Shown: positions 46,419 to 56,495, counted from the stretch's first letter. The stretch: DNA of 64,000 nt from Candidatus Poribacteria bacterium (GCA_022822085.1 JAJECK010000051.1:90947-154946), one strand, 5' to 3'. Notes: generated by a model not told the origin, from the sequence alone. Numbers and translations are program-made.

Positions 46419-46825
46419 TCACTGGTACTGTGCAAGAAGGTCAGCAGCTGTTACAATCAGGGTGCCCTGGTAACTTTTAAGGGGTAACAAATGCTTCCGA
46501 TCACCAGTAACAATGTGAGTGGCACCACCAACGATGCACATTCTACGATTTTGTCGTCGTCTGGGTCCGTAGTGATGCCTTTGAGTCGGTTAGTAATCTT
46601 AACTGTCTGGTGAAAACCGAGGAGATTTGTGATCACTTCCAAGGTCTGTGAAGGGGTAAAATTAAACTTGTTCGTTAGTTTCTCTTCAAATTCGTCAAGT
46701 ATTTCGACGCAGGTTATTCCTGAAACTCTGCCATGCTTTGCAAGTTCAATGGAGGCATAAGGAACACCTCCCCACACCGTGCCTGATATCAGAACATTTG
46801 TATCGTAAACCACTATTGGTTGCAT
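46419..46825 (-). pseudogene. PIN-domain toxin gene with a frameshift
   Basis: The frame starts MQPIVVYDTNVLISGTVWGG (first catalytic Asp at 8), continues with CVEILDEFEEKL and TDPDDDKIVECA, then at about 46530-46537 goes out of frame and ends at 46457. In the -1 frame the expected end follows: IVGGATHIVTGDRKHLLPLK, SYQGTLIVTAADLL and a TGA at 46419. One base is therefore missing. Without it, the TGDR acidic residue of the PIN active site is lost, so the toxin is probably inactive unless this is a sequencing error. The antitoxin gene overlaps its start. Confidence 0.7.
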
Positions 46826-47070
46826 TCCCGGTCCTCATGGACAAGGTCATCAATAAAATTTTCACGTTCTGTTTCGGTCATCGTGTCCCAATTCAACCCC
46901 CGTGACACGCAGAGTCGTCGAACCTGTGATTCAGCATATTTCATTCGTTCTTCGTGCCCAATGCTTGCCTTTTCTGCAAGTGCGATTAGAATTGTTCGTT
47001 TTTCTTGCGGCGGCATCTGTTGGATAACATCAATAACTTGTTCGGTTGTTAATTCAATTGTGAGGTTCAT
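46813..47070 (-). CDS. Probable antitoxin partner of the frameshifted PIN toxin
   Basis: 85 residues from ATG 47070, preceded by AGGAG. It has an alpha-helical start (LTIELTTEQVIDVIQQMPPQEKRTI) and a charged C-terminus (RENFIDDLVHEDRECNQ). The stop overlaps the PIN start by 13 bp, the usual arrangement of antitoxin then toxin. The N-terminal half resembles the DUF2281-like or Phd-like antitoxins by composition only; the family is not certain. A TTGATA and TAGGAT pair lies upstream. Confidence 0.55.
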   Translation of the reverse strand: MNLTIELTTEQVIDVIQQMPPQEKRTILIALAEKASIGHEERMKYAESQVRRLCVSRGLNWDTMTETERENFIDDLVHEDRECNQ

Positions 47071-47290
47071 GCCAATATCTCCTAAATTTTTAATCCTAAT
47101 CCTAATAAGAATTTTCTTGAATATCAAGCAAAATATCGATTTGTAAAAACGCGAACTTGATAATACTATGGTATTGTAGAAATAGTACCCTTTTGGTATA
47201 AGAGGTAAATAAACCTTCCTAAAAGGAGTTCTTTATCCGTATTATATCACTTTTTTGCGAAATTAACAACTTGTTTTCATTTTGGATACC

Positions 47291-50158
47291 CTATGAATAT
47301 TCATCAAGCGGTGGACAGGAACATACAAGATTTCTGTCTCCATGAACTTCGTTTATCCGTGCAACTGGGGGCCAAAATTTTGTTTGGCGTACCCAAGGTT
47401 GTGGAAAAACTGCTTTTTCGCGCGAATATGTGTGATTCCATTCTGTTTGTGTTACTACTTGGACAGTATGCGGTGCATTTTTCAGCACATTATCTTCCTT
47501 ATCCGCATCACCTTTTTCTATTTCAGCTATCTCTTCGCGAATAGATATAAGCGCGGAACAGAAACGATCTAATTCAGACTTGGATTCACTTTCTGTCGGT
47601 TCAATCATCATTGTCCCGGTAACCGGCCATGATACTGTAGGTGCGTGAAAACCGTAGTCCATCAAGCGTTTGGCTATGTCTGTTACTTCTACACCTGCAG
47701 TTTTCTTAAAGTCCCGCAAATCTATGATACATTCATGCGCAACTAACCCATTTTTACCTGTATATAGAACTGGATAATGGGTTTCCAGTTGTTTGGCAAT
47801 ATAATTCGCGTTCAGAATAGCAACTTCTGTAGCATGCTTTAGTCCTTCTGCCCCCATCATTGCAATATATGACCAAGAAATAGGTAAAATGCCCGGACTT
47901 CCCCAAGGCGCAGCAGACACAGGTCCAATACCATCATTACCACCGACTGTTACAATCGGGTGGTTCGGTAGAAAATCAGATAAGTGTGCTTTTACACCGA
48001 TGGGTCCCATTCCTGGTCCACCACCACCGTGTGGTATACAGAATGTCTTGTGTAAATTAAGATGACAGACATCTGCACCTAAATCCGCTGGACGGCTCAG
48101 ACCAACAAGTGCATTCAGATTCGCCCCATCCATATAAACCTGTCCCCCGTATTCATGGACAATTTCGCATATCTCACGGATCTTTTCTTCAAACACCCCG
48201 TGTGTAGAGGGATAGGTAATCATTGCAGCAGCGAGCGTTTCACGGGACATCTCTGCCTTTTCTTTCAAGTCAACAAGGTCTATATTACCTTCAGAATCAC
48301 ATGCAACGACTATGACTTTCATACCCGCCATCACCGCACTGGCTGGATTTGTACCGTGTGCAGATGTCGGGATTAAACAGACATCACGATGTTCTTCATT
48401 TCTGCTTTGATGAAATTTTCGGATCACTAACAGTCCCGCATATTCTCCTTGCGATCCAGCATTCGGCTGCAGTGAAATTGCACTATAGCCTGTTATCTCC
48501 GCTAACCACATCTCCAATTGGTCAAATAAGATATGGTAACCTTGTGCTTGCTCACTTGGAACGAAGGGATGTAATCCACCAAATTCTTGCCATGTGACAG
48601 GTACCATCTCTGTTGTTGCATTGAGTTTCATTGTGCATGAACCGAGAGGTATCATGGCATTAACAAGTGACAGGTCTTTGCTTTGAAGTCTGTGGATATA
48701 CCGGAGCATCTCCGTTTCTGAATGATAACTATTGAATACCGGATGTGTAAGGCACGGTGATTGTCGACGTAATTCGGTTGGTAAATCAAAAGATTTTGCT
48801 TTCCCATTCCCGGATGTATGCTCTTTAAATACTTGTATCAAATCTTCAACAGCAGCATGTGTGGTTGTTTCGTCAAGTGATATGCCAATGTGCGTCCAAT
48901 CAATTGGACGAAGGTTTATCTGTCTATTTTCAGCAGATTTGTGCAATTGTTCTGTGCGGACTGTTCCAACATCAATACATATTGTATCAAAACATGGAGC
49001 GTTACCTGTGTTAAATCCGAGTTTTTCAAGTTCGGTGCGTAGGTTGCATGTATGCATGTGGACGCGTTCGGCTATTTGTCTTAGTCCTTTGGGACCGTGA
49101 TAGACAGCGAACATTCCTGCCATAACGGCAAGGAGTACCTGTGCAGTACATATATTGCTTGTGGCTTTCTCTCGTCGTATGTGTTGCTCGCGTGTTTGCA
49201 ATGCCAATCGGATAGCGGGTTCGTCGTTTGCATCGTGAGAAACACCTGCAATACGTCCAGGGATGTTGCGTTTTAATTCTTCACGTGTGGAAAGAAAAGC
49301 AGCATGTGGACCACCATAACCGAGGGGCACTCCGAAACGTTGTGAATTACCTATGACGATGTCTGCACCAAATTCACCTGGCGGTTTCAATAACATAAGT
49401 GCTAACAGGTCTGTAACAGTGATGAATAAACCCCCAGCGGCATACACTTGTTCAGCAAATTCATGGTAATCATATATCGTACCGTCTGTGGCAGGATACT
49501 GCACAATCGCACCTAAGATAGGTTGATCAAATTCTACTTGCCTATGGTCACCGATGTGTAGTTTAATTCCAAGTGGTTCTGCGCGTGTTTGTAGCACAGA
49601 AATTGTTTGTGGATGACACGTTTCTGAAACAAAGAAGTTGTACCATTCCTTCTGTGACGCACTTGTTAGGCACATCGTCATCGCTTCCGCAGCTGCTGTC
49701 GCCTCATCAAGAAGTGATGCATTTGCAATGGGAAGTCCAGTTAAATCAATAACCATTGTCTGGAAGTTTAACAAGGCTTCCAAACGTCCTTGTGAAATTT
49801 CGGCTTGATAGGGAGTGTATTGGGTATACCAACCCGGATTTTCAAGTATGTTTCTCTGGATTACAGGTGGGACGTGACAGTTATAATACCCCATGCCGAT
49901 ATAGGAACGGAAGACTTTGTTTTGAGAAGCAAGGTGTTTTAGTGCATCAAGTGCATCTTCTTCTAAATAACCTTGACCGTTTGAACTTTTCCCGCCAATG
50001 TTTAAAGTTAGCGTTGAAGATAATCGTATATCTGCTGGAACAACATCTTCAATAAAGTCCTCCATTGAAGCGTAACCAAGTGTCCCCAACATCTGTTCAA
50101 TATCTTCAGAACGAGGTCCGATGTGACGATCTGCGAATTTCGTATGTGTTTCAAGCAT
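47291..50158 (-). CDS. gcvP: Glycine dehydrogenase (decarboxylating), P protein
   Basis: 955 residues as a single chain (not split into P1/P2). Releases CO2 from glycine and passes the aminomethyl group to the lipoyl arm of GcvH. The PLP-binding lysine is in [16 protein letters not shown], about residue 700. Other family blocks: [17 protein letters not shown] at the start, [34 protein letters not shown], and [12 protein letters not shown]. Start ATG 50158 overlaps the end of gcvH by 8 bp; an earlier in-frame codon would run 58 bp into gcvH. Confidence 0.97.
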   Translation of the reverse strand: MLETHTKFADRHIGPRSEDIEQMLGTLGYASMEDFIEDVVPADIRLSSTLTLNIGGKSSNGQGYLEEDALDALKHLASQNKVFRSYIGMGYYNCHVPPVIQRNILENPGWYTQYTPYQAEISQGRLEALLNFQTMVIDLTGLPIANASLLDEATAAAEAMTMCLTSASQKEWYNFFVSETCHPQTISVLQTRAEPLGIKLHIGDHRQVEFDQPILGAIVQYPATDGTIYDYHEFAEQVYAAGGLFITVTDLLALMLLKPPGEFGADIVIGNSQRFGVPLGYGGPHAAFLSTREELKRNIPGRIAGVSHDANDEPAIRLALQTREQHIRREKATSNICTAQVLLAVMAGMFAVYHGPKGLRQIAERVHMHTCNLRTELEKLGFNTGNAPCFDTICIDVGTVRTEQLHKSAENRQINLRPIDWTHIGISLDETTTHAAVEDLIQVFKEHTSGNGKAKSFDLPTELRRQSPCLTHPVFNSYHSETEMLRYIHRLQSKDLSLVNAMIPLGSCTMKLNATTEMVPVTWQEFGGLHPFVPSEQAQGYHILFDQLEMWLAEITGYSAISLQPNAGSQGEYAGLLVIRKFHQSRNEEHRDVCLIPTSAHGTNPASAVMAGMKVIVVACDSEGNIDLVDLKEKAEMSRETLAAAMITYPSTHGVFEEKIREICEIVHEYGGQVYMDGANLNALVGLSRPADLGADVCHLNLHKTFCIPHGGGGPGMGPIGVKAHLSDFLPNHPIVTVGGNDGIGPVSAAPWGSPGILPISWSYIAMMGAEGLKHATEVAILNANYIAKQLETHYPVLYTGKNGLVAHECIIDLRDFKKTAGVEVTDIAKRLMDYGFHAPTVSWPVTGTMMIEPTESESKSELDRFCSALISIREEIAEIEKGDADKEDNVLKNAPHTVQVVTQTEWNHTYSREKAVFPQPWVRQTKFWPPVARINEVHGDRNLVCSCPPLDEYS

Positions 50159-50537
50159 CTTCCGCCTCAATATGTGCTTGATACTGTTCTGCATCAAAGA
50201 GTGTGTCAAGCTCGCTGGGATCGGTCATTCTGATTTTGAGAAACCATCCATCATCATAAGGGGACTCATTCACCTGTTCTGGTGTATCAAGCAGGGATTC
50301 GTTCACTTCAATCACTTCACCACTAACAGGCGAATAGAGGTCAAATGCTGCTTTGACCGATTCTATCACACCGAATTCTGTTTTATGTGTGAGTTCTGTG
50401 CCCACATCTGGTAATTCAACGAAAACAATATCCTGAATTTCAGATTGTGCATAGTCTGTGATGCCGATAGTAGCGATGTCGTCTTCTTGACGTACCCATT
50501 CATGGCTTTCATTGTATTTTAAATTATTTGGAATCAT
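50151..50537 (-). CDS. gcvH: Glycine cleavage system H protein
   Basis: 128 residues from ATG 50537, which has GAAGGA 7 nt upstream; a GTG 15 nt earlier is less likely. The lipoylated lysine is K62 in [14 protein letters not shown]. The fold is standard, with [19 protein letters not shown] near the start. It shuttles the aminomethyl group from GcvP to GcvT. Confidence 0.95.
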   Translation of the reverse strand: MIPNNLKYNESHEWVRQEDDIATIGITDYAQSEIQDIVFVELPDVGTELTHKTEFGVIESVKAAFDLYSPVSGEVIEVNESLLDTPEQVNESPYDDGWFLKIRMTDPSELDTLFDAEQYQAHIEAEDA

Positions 50538-50576
50538 CAAATTTTCCTTCACGTATCTGTTTAAAAATGATAGATA

Positions 50577-52637
50577 TTATTTGCCCATATTCGGGGCTAT
50601 CTCTTTTGCCTTTTCAAAATCAACTTTTGCTGCTTCATGTTGCCCAAGTGCTTCTTTTGCCTGTCCACGATTGTGGTAGGCGATAGCGATTTTTGGATTG
50701 AGTTCAATTGCTTTATCGTAGTCTGCAATAGCACCAGCATAGTCTTTAAGGGCAACTTTTACCAGTCCACGGTCGTTGTAAGCTTTAGCATGTTCAGGTT
50801 TTAGCTCAATCGCATGATTGTAATCTTCAATTGCACCATCAAAATCTTTGGACTTACGTTTCGCATTACCACGATCTATATAAGCAAAGTAAGTGCCAAA
50901 GCTGTCTTCCGGATTCAGTTTGATCGCGTGTGTATAATCATCTATAGCACCAGTCCAGTCCTCAAGTTCTACTTTTACATGCCCGCGCAACCTGTAGGCA
51001 TAAGGTTCATCGGGTTTTAGTTTTATTGCCTGAGTATGGTCTTCAATTGCAGCCTCATAGTCTCCAAGTTTACGTTTTGCTAAACCACGATTATTGTATC
51101 CATAAGTTTCATTAGGTTGTAGTTTAATAGCTTCGGTAAAATCTTCAATTGCTCCAGTGTGATTACCACTTTCCAACTTTGCATGTCCACGACCATTAAG
51201 AATGAAGTAGGACTCATCAGGATTCAGTTTTATTGCCTGATTATAGTCTTCAATTGCCCCGATGAAATCTTTGAGTTTACGTCTTACTTGTGCGCGTTGA
51301 ATATAGATGTGTGCATCTTGAGGATCATGCTTAATAACCTGCGTAAAGTCCTCAATTGCGTCAGTATATTCCCCGGCTATATCCCTTACGGAGGCTCGAC
51401 TAATAAGAGCATGAGTATCACCCGGTTTTAACTCAATTGCCTTTGTAAAGTCTTCTATTGCACCATCATAGTCATCAATATGTCGCTTTGCCCAACCGCG
51501 TGCGTTATATGCATCAACATCATCAGGTTTTAGTTTGATGGCTTGTGTAAAATCTTCTATTGCTCCCGCATAGTCCCCTTTCGCTGACTTCCCATGACCG
51601 CGTTGTTTGTAATTAATTCCAGAGGAAGGATCTTGCACAACGACTGTTCGTGTTATCGTCCTTCTAACTTCTGTGCCATCTTCACGTGACTGTATATCAA
51701 TTAACGATTTTACTTCATCAAGTTTTTTGCGAAGTTCAAGATCGTCTGGGTTTAGCTTCAAGACATGATTATAGTCGTCTATTGCTCCTTTATAATCACC
51801 AAGTTCACTTTTTGCGTCCCCACGTATCTCATAGATTTTCAGTTCATCAGGAGTCAACTCAATCGCTTTATTAAAATTTTCTATTGCCTGTTCAACGTTC
51901 CTACCAATAAAATATTCCTGCCACCCTTGCATGTAGTAGACATAAGCACGGACATTTTTTCGCTTCCGCCACACTGGCAAAGGTTCCGTAGATGTAGAAC
52001 CGGCAAGCAACGCTTTGATTGCGTTTACAGGACTATTGCCAGGGTCATGGCCATAGTGGATTCCGATGACTTGACCTTTACTGTTTAGCACGGGACCGCC
52101 ACTGTTCCCTGGATAAACTTCAGCTGTTGTTTGGAACCGTTTATCGTTTTTTCGTATTTTTTCTACAACGCCTTCGGTAACCTTATATCTGCTCTCTGGA
52201 GAAGGGAATCCCACGTGAAAGACATGGTCACCGATCTCAAGCGTATCACTATCACCCAAAGGCAGTGGGGTACCTTCACCATTCACTTTTAGGATGGCGA
52301 TGTCGTCCTCAATATCAAATGCCACAACACCTTCCACTAACCAGATCATTTTTTTGTGACTTAATTTAGCGGTAATAGGTCCGGCTGTAACAATTGCGGC
52401 AACGTGGAAATTTGTTGCAATTTTATCGGGTGCTATAAAAAATCCCGTACCACCACTTAAAGATCCTCTATGGGAAAGCCCGACTATGCGCACTGTAGAT
52501 TCTTTTGCCTTATCGGATACTAAGTCAATTTCTGTTGGCTTTTCGGCAGTTTCCTGTGCGTAAACGTTTGTGTCCGAGAGTGAGAGAAATAATCCCAGAA
52601 CCAGGAAGCATATTAAAATATTTGTGTCCTGTCTCAT
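50577..52637 (-). CDS. Secreted trypsin-like serine protease with TPR repeats
   Basis: 686 residues. Signal peptide (ICFLVLGLFLSLSDTNVYAQ), then an S1-type protease domain with all three catalytic residues: TNFHVAAI (His), EDDIAILKV (Asp) and YPGNSGGPVLN (Ser). After about residue 225, a helical arm carries roughly 12 TPR units of 34 residues (AIEDFTQAIKLKPDD type) to the end. It is predicted to act in the periplasm, with the TPR arm for substrate recognition or partner binding. No PDZ domain is seen, unlike DegP. It lies between gcvT and gcvH, 24 bp from gcvH. Confidence 0.85.
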   Translation of the reverse strand: MRQDTNILICFLVLGLFLSLSDTNVYAQETAEKPTEIDLVSDKAKESTVRIVGLSHRGSLSGGTGFFIAPDKIATNFHVAAIVTAGPITAKLSHKKMIWLVEGVVAFDIEDDIAILKVNGEGTPLPLGDSDTLEIGDHVFHVGFPSPESRYKVTEGVVEKIRKNDKRFQTTAEVYPGNSGGPVLNSKGQVIGIHYGHDPGNSPVNAIKALLAGSTSTEPLPVWRKRKNVRAYVYYMQGWQEYFIGRNVEQAIENFNKAIELTPDELKIYEIRGDAKSELGDYKGAIDDYNHVLKLNPDDLELRKKLDEVKSLIDIQSREDGTEVRRTITRTVVVQDPSSGINYKQRGHGKSAKGDYAGAIEDFTQAIKLKPDDVDAYNARGWAKRHIDDYDGAIEDFTKAIELKPGDTHALISRASVRDIAGEYTDAIEDFTQVIKHDPQDAHIYIQRAQVRRKLKDFIGAIEDYNQAIKLNPDESYFILNGRGHAKLESGNHTGAIEDFTEAIKLQPNETYGYNNRGLAKRKLGDYEAAIEDHTQAIKLKPDEPYAYRLRGHVKVELEDWTGAIDDYTHAIKLNPEDSFGTYFAYIDRGNAKRKSKDFDGAIEDYNHAIELKPEHAKAYNDRGLVKVALKDYAGAIADYDKAIELNPKIAIAYHNRGQAKEALGQHEAAKVDFEKAKEIAPNMGK

Positions 52638-52657
52638 TTTATTACCTCAACGGGGTA

Positions 52658-52687
52658 CGGCACACGGAGTGTGCCTATTACTTTTAA
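52658..52687. repeat. Palindromic repeat GGCACACGGAGTGTGCC, left copy
   Basis: The segment CGGCACACGGAGTGTGCC and TATTACTTTTAA here recurs with one change at 52840-52869, on the other side of the 52687-52833 element. The 7-bp arms can form a hairpin. Confidence 0.6.
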
Positions 52688-52833
52688 TACCATTTCTAAT
52701 TGACAAATTGTCATAATATATTGTAGGTCGAGTAGAGGCACGAAACCCGACATGACGCTATAAGAAGTCGGGTTTCGCTACCGCTTCTACCCGACCTACG
52801 AAATAATGTCATGCTACCATATAGAAATGGTAT
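52687..52833. repeat. Terminal-inverted-repeat element with long inner palindrome
   Basis: Ends ATACCATTTCTA (52687-52698) and TAGAAATGGTAT (52822-52833) are perfect inverted repeats. Within is a long imperfect hairpin, GTAGGTCGAGTAGAGGCACG (52723 onward) with its complement ending at 52799. No coding capacity. A second member is at 58400-58546. Fits a non-autonomous MITE-like element. Confidence 0.8.
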
Positions 52834-52839
52834 AAGTTT

Positions 52840-52869
52840 CGGCACACGGAGTGTGCCTACTACTTTTAA
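52840..52869. repeat. Palindromic repeat GGCACACGGAGTGTGCC, right copy
   Basis: Right-hand partner of 52658-52687 (distance 182 bp), lying immediately after the MITE-like element and just before the gcvT stop at 52880. Confidence 0.6.
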
Positions 52870-52879
52870 GCGTTCACTT

Positions 52880-53950
52880 CTAAATAAAAGGCACCTTCAC
52901 GATTTTCGCGGGGTGCAGTTTACCTCGGATGTCGATTTCTATCGTTTTCTTTGTTTTTATAGATATAGACGCAAAACCGATAGGACATTTCAGACTCGGG
53001 GACGGTGCACCGCTTGTGACTTTACCAATAACGGTTCCGTTTTGGTAAACATCGTATCCGCATCGGGCAACAGCACGGTCGAGCACCTGAAATCCTACTA
53101 ACCTTTTTCTTAGGTTCCCAGTCTCTTTCTGTGCAAGTAACGCATCTTTACCGATGAAATCTCGGTTATCTAATTTGACAAACCTACTTAACCCCGCCTC
53201 AAAAGGAGTGGTATCGTCGTCCATATCCATTCCGTAGAGACGAAGTCCTGCCTCAAGTCTTAAAGTGTCGCGCGCGCCAAGGCCTACTGGTAACCCTCCC
53301 GCTTCTAAAACCGCAGGATATAAGGAATTCCATAAATCTTCCGCCTTGTCTGAATTTACATATAACTCAAAACCGATCTCACCTGTATAACCTGTGCGCG
53401 AAATTGCAGTCGGAATCCCAGAAACTTCATCTACGACAAAACGAAAAAACGATATTTCAGACACATCAAGTTCAGGAACAAAAGGCTTCAGAATGTCTAT
53501 TGACTTTGGACCTTGAAGTGCGATTAGCGTTGTGTTTTCACTGTCATCGGCGATTACTGCTCCTGTGTCATTCTGTTTCTCAACCCATCTGCGATCCTTA
53601 TCAATATTAGCAGCGTTAACAACAAGAGTATAGTCATTTTCAGTATGTCGGTAGACAAGTATATCGTCAACTATGCCACCAGTTTCATTACAAAGCAGTG
53701 TATATTGCACTTGTCCATCAACTAACCGACCTACATCGTTTGTGCACAGTTTTTGGACTAATTCGTTTGCCCCTTCACCTTTAACATCAATTTCTCCCAT
53801 GTGTGAAAGGTCGAACAATCCAGCAGTAGAACGAACAGCCAGATGTTCCTTGACAATACTGCTATATTGCAGCGGCATCTCCCACCCACCGAATTCGGTG
53901 AATTTTGCGTTTAGAGATTTGTGGACTTCATATAGTGGTGTTCTTTTCAT
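52880..53950 (-). CDS. gcvT: Glycine cleavage system T protein (aminomethyltransferase)
   Basis: 356 residues. Transfers the methylene from the lipoyl arm of GcvH to tetrahydrofolate and frees ammonia. Family marks: HKSLNAKFTEFGGWEMPLQY, LFDLSHMGEIDVKG (the folate-binding Asp loop), RTGYTGEIGFELYV, PVGLGARDTLRLEAGLRLYG, and DFIGKDALLAQ. The full length is present. No glycine riboswitch is seen in front of it; the preceding DNA is a decayed PIN gene, so the operon promoter may lie further upstream. Confidence 0.96.
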   Translation of the reverse strand: MKRTPLYEVHKSLNAKFTEFGGWEMPLQYSSIVKEHLAVRSTAGLFDLSHMGEIDVKGEGANELVQKLCTNDVGRLVDGQVQYTLLCNETGGIVDDILVYRHTENDYTLVVNAANIDKDRRWVEKQNDTGAVIADDSENTTLIALQGPKSIDILKPFVPELDVSEISFFRFVVDEVSGIPTAISRTGYTGEIGFELYVNSDKAEDLWNSLYPAVLEAGGLPVGLGARDTLRLEAGLRLYGMDMDDDTTPFEAGLSRFVKLDNRDFIGKDALLAQKETGNLRKRLVGFQVLDRAVARCGYDVYQNGTVIGKVTSGAPSPSLKCPIGFASISIKTKKTIEIDIRGKLHPAKIVKVPFI

Positions 53951-53961
53951 TTCTCCAACCT

Positions 53962-54426
53962 TTAACGGTTTTGATTTTCAATGTGTTCCCTCTCTATCCT
54001 CAAAATGTGTATAAATTCCTCTGGAGGTACGATTTGTATGTTTTTATAACTTCCTAAATCCAGTAAGTCCCGGTCTCAACTTACGATATAATTTGCCGAT
54101 ACAGCAATAGCACAAGCAATGATTGTGTCGTCTTTAGGGTCACGTTCTATTACACGAACTTCTGGTAGTTGTGCAACAATAATGCTGATATCCTTTAGGT
54201 AATCTAGAAAGATTTCCACTTCTTCTATGGTATAGGTATAACGATTCCGTATGTGTGGTTTATCTAAAAGGACATTGCGGATTTCATGTAAAATATCTTC
54301 TGCAGTATAAAGAGTAACGCAATCTTGACACTGAGACACCAAATCTGCTGTCAAGCCATCGGTCAGAAAAGCACTAACGGCAACAACACTATCAAGAACA
54401 ACGCGTAGTTTTGTTCTGTTTGTCAT
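53962..54426 (-). pseudogene. PIN-domain toxin gene interrupted by one stop codon
   Basis: From ATG 54426 (35 bp inside the antitoxin gene) the product runs MTNRTKLRVVLDSVVAVSAF, through YTAEDILHEIRNVLL and RVIERDPKDDTIIACA, to NYIVS, then TGA at 54076-54078. The frame stays open and continues DRDLLDLGSYKNIQIVPPEE to TAA 53962. The stop replaces the glycine of the conserved (S/T)GDRDLLxLG motif, a single G to T change of GGA. The usual N after D-(T/S) in the first motif is also changed (LDSVV for LDTNV). The gene is a relative of the fragment at 57201-57311. Confidence 0.7.
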
Positions 54427-54583
54427 ATTCTTCCTGTCGAAGCTCATCAACTGCACGTTGGACATCTTGATAGACTTCTTCTGCGCTGACACCTCTATTT
54501 TGTTCGTGGACACTTTTCATGACCAGCAAAAGTTTCTTCCAGTTTTCTGATACCGTCAATTTTATTTCTTTGTTATCAATCAT
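54392..54583 (-). pseudogene. AbrB-type antitoxin gene, N-terminal domain lost
   Basis: 63 residues. The C-terminal half (ENWKKLLLVMKSVHEQNRGV, then EVYQDVQRAVDELRQEEYDK) is nearly identical to that of the intact antitoxin at 57277-57579, but the AbrB/MazE-like DNA-binding part is missing and replaced by MIDNKEIKLTVS. It overlaps the PIN start by 35 bp. It may still bind the toxin, but it could not bind DNA as an intact antitoxin does. Confidence 0.6.
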
Positions 54584-54668
54584 GGCCAATTTTACTCAAC
54601 ATGCCTCATAATAATCTTTAGGATTCCCACAAGAAAACCCAATTTTTTCCAACCTCGTAGGATTTTGT

Positions 54669-56495
54669 TTATGTCGGGGACCATCCCAAATTCCTGGCAG
54701 TAACCAGGTCTGATTCAGCTTTTTCTCGATCTCCAAGGCGTAACCACGCTATGCCACGATTATGATATGCACCGGCAAACTCCGGGTTCAGTTCTACTGC
54801 CTTGTTAAAGTCTTCAATAGCACGATCAAATTTACTTATACTACCAAAGGCAATTCCTCGCTTATTATAGATGTCTGACTTATCTGGTTTTAGTTTTATT
54901 GCCTCGGTATAATTTTTGATTGCTCGATTAAAATCGCTCATTCTGACGTAAGTCAAGCCACAATTTATATAAGCATCAACATAATCTGGTTTAAGTTCTA
55001 TCGTTGTGTTAAAGTCTGCAATAGCGAGGTCATAGTTCCCTTTATTACTATATGCCCTACCGCGATTATAATATGCGTCTACCAGATTAGTGTCCATCTC
55101 TAACGCCTTACTGCAGTTTTCAATAGCCCTATCTAAATCGCCTTTGATTCTATAAGCAAAACCGAGATTGTTATAGACACCCACAAGATCAGGTTTTAAT
55201 TCTATTGCCTTGTCAAAGTCTTGGATAGCTTTATCAGGTTCATCTATGCGGAGATAAGCAGTGCCACGATTGCTATAGGCTTTTGCAAAATTGGGATCCA
55301 GTTTTAGCATATCAGTGTAGTCCTGAATTGTTTTTTCAAATTCACCTTTTTCAAGATAAGCAGTACTACGCCCAATGAAAGCTTGGACAGACTTTGGATT
55401 AAGTTTTATAGCAGCTTTATAGTCTTTGATGGCTTTGTCAAAGTTGGTTTTTTGCAGATAAATAACTGCACGATTGTTATAAGCTTCAGCAGACTTTGGA
55501 TTAAGTTTTATAGCAGCGGTATAATCTTGAATAGCTTTGTCAAAGTCGTCTTTTTTCAGGTAAGCAACTCCACGATTGTTATAGACATCGGAAGTATGTA
55601 GATTTAATTTTAGTGCGGTGTTATAGTCTTTGATGGCTTTGTCAACTTCACCTTTTTTGTCATAAATAAGTCCACGATTACTATAGGCTTGGGTGGATTT
55701 AGGGTTGAACTTTATCGCTTTGTTGTAGTCCTGAAGAGCTTTATCGGTTTGCTCTTTCTTGTCATAAGCAACCCCGCGGTTGTTATAGGCCTTGGCATGT
55801 TTTGGGTCAATTTTAATCACCGTGCCATAGTTTTCGATAGCCTTGTCATGCTCACCTTTGTTAGTGTAAGCAATACCACGATTGTTAAAGAAATCGGCAA
55901 AATCAGGTTTGAGCTCAATTGCATCCGTATAGACTTCAATTGCCCTGTCTAATCGTCCGAGCAACTGCAGGACGTTCCCGTGTTGGAAGAGCATTTCGGC
56001 ACGGAGGTCTTTTTTAGATGGACCGGACGAAGAATCAGCTTGAGACTGCATTTTTTCAACGACTTTTCGGATACCCGCCACCACATTTTTCCAGCCTTTA
56101 CTCTCAGGTTGCCATTCGTTGATAGGAGTGAAATTATCTGGAAAACCTTGGAAATCGTTAAGTTGATCGTTTTCCCAATCGCAATCTGAAAAGATAATTG
56201 GAATAACACTTATCTCTTTGTCTAAAGCTATTTCAAATTCCTTATAGCAGTTTTCAGATGCAAGACTATCAGCGGAAACAAGATAGAGAAGCATATCTGA
56301 AGTTGGCAGATGTGTGGTAAAAATTTCCTCCTGCCACCTATCGCCACCAAACATTTCATTGTCGTGCCAGATGTCTATTAAACCTTGGCGCACCATGACA
56401 GCAAGAGACTTTATCAATTTGTCCTTTGCCTCCTTATCTTTACGCGCATAAGTAATAAAGACTTTTAGTGGTTTGTTCACGATTTTCTTCTCCAA
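54669..56495 (-). CDS. TIR-domain protein with 13 TPR repeats
   Basis: 608 residues, no signal peptide. Residues about 10-150 form a TIR domain: KVFITYARKDKEAKDKLIKS, IDIWHDNEMFGGDRWQEEIF, and SADSLASENCYKEFEIAL, where the final glutamate matches the catalytic residue of TIR NADases. Then come 13 TPR units of 34 residues (AYNNRGVAYxKKxxxDKAIxDYxxAIKLNPK) to the end. TIR domains in bacteria cleave NAD+ or make nucleotide signals in anti-phage defence, often with a TPR, STAND or sensor partner. Here the sensor may be the TPR arm itself. Its location next to three toxin-antitoxin modules supports a defence role, which is inferred. Confidence 0.8.
   Translation of the reverse strand: MEKKIVNKPLKVFITYARKDKEAKDKLIKSLAVMVRQGLIDIWHDNEMFGGDRWQEEIFTTHLPTSDMLLYLVSADSLASENCYKEFEIALDKEISVIPIIFSDCDWENDQLNDFQGFPDNFTPINEWQPESKGWKNVVAGIRKVVEKMQSQADSSSGPSKKDLRAEMLFQHGNVLQLLGRLDRAIEVYTDAIELKPDFADFFNNRGIAYTNKGEHDKAIENYGTVIKIDPKHAKAYNNRGVAYDKKEQTDKALQDYNKAIKFNPKSTQAYSNRGLIYDKKGEVDKAIKDYNTALKLNLHTSDVYNNRGVAYLKKDDFDKAIQDYTAAIKLNPKSAEAYNNRAVIYLQKTNFDKAIKDYKAAIKLNPKSVQAFIGRSTAYLEKGEFEKTIQDYTDMLKLDPNFAKAYSNRGTAYLRIDEPDKAIQDFDKAIELKPDLVGVYNNLGFAYRIKGDLDRAIENCSKALEMDTNLVDAYYNRGRAYSNKGNYDLAIADFNTTIELKPDYVDAYINCGLTYVRMSDFNRAIKNYTEAIKLKPDKSDIYNKRGIAFGSISKFDRAIEDFNKAVELNPEFAGAYHNRGIAWLRLGDREKAESDLVTARNLGWSPT

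Noticed and set aside
54076..54078. TGA read as an amino acid (alternative code)
   Set aside because: Many clear genes here end in TGA (nuoB, pdxH, antitoxins), so TGA is a normal stop in this genome.
53951..54100. Glycine riboswitch in front of gcvT
   Set aside because: The upstream DNA is the coding end of a decayed PIN gene; no riboswitch-like paired helices were recognised.
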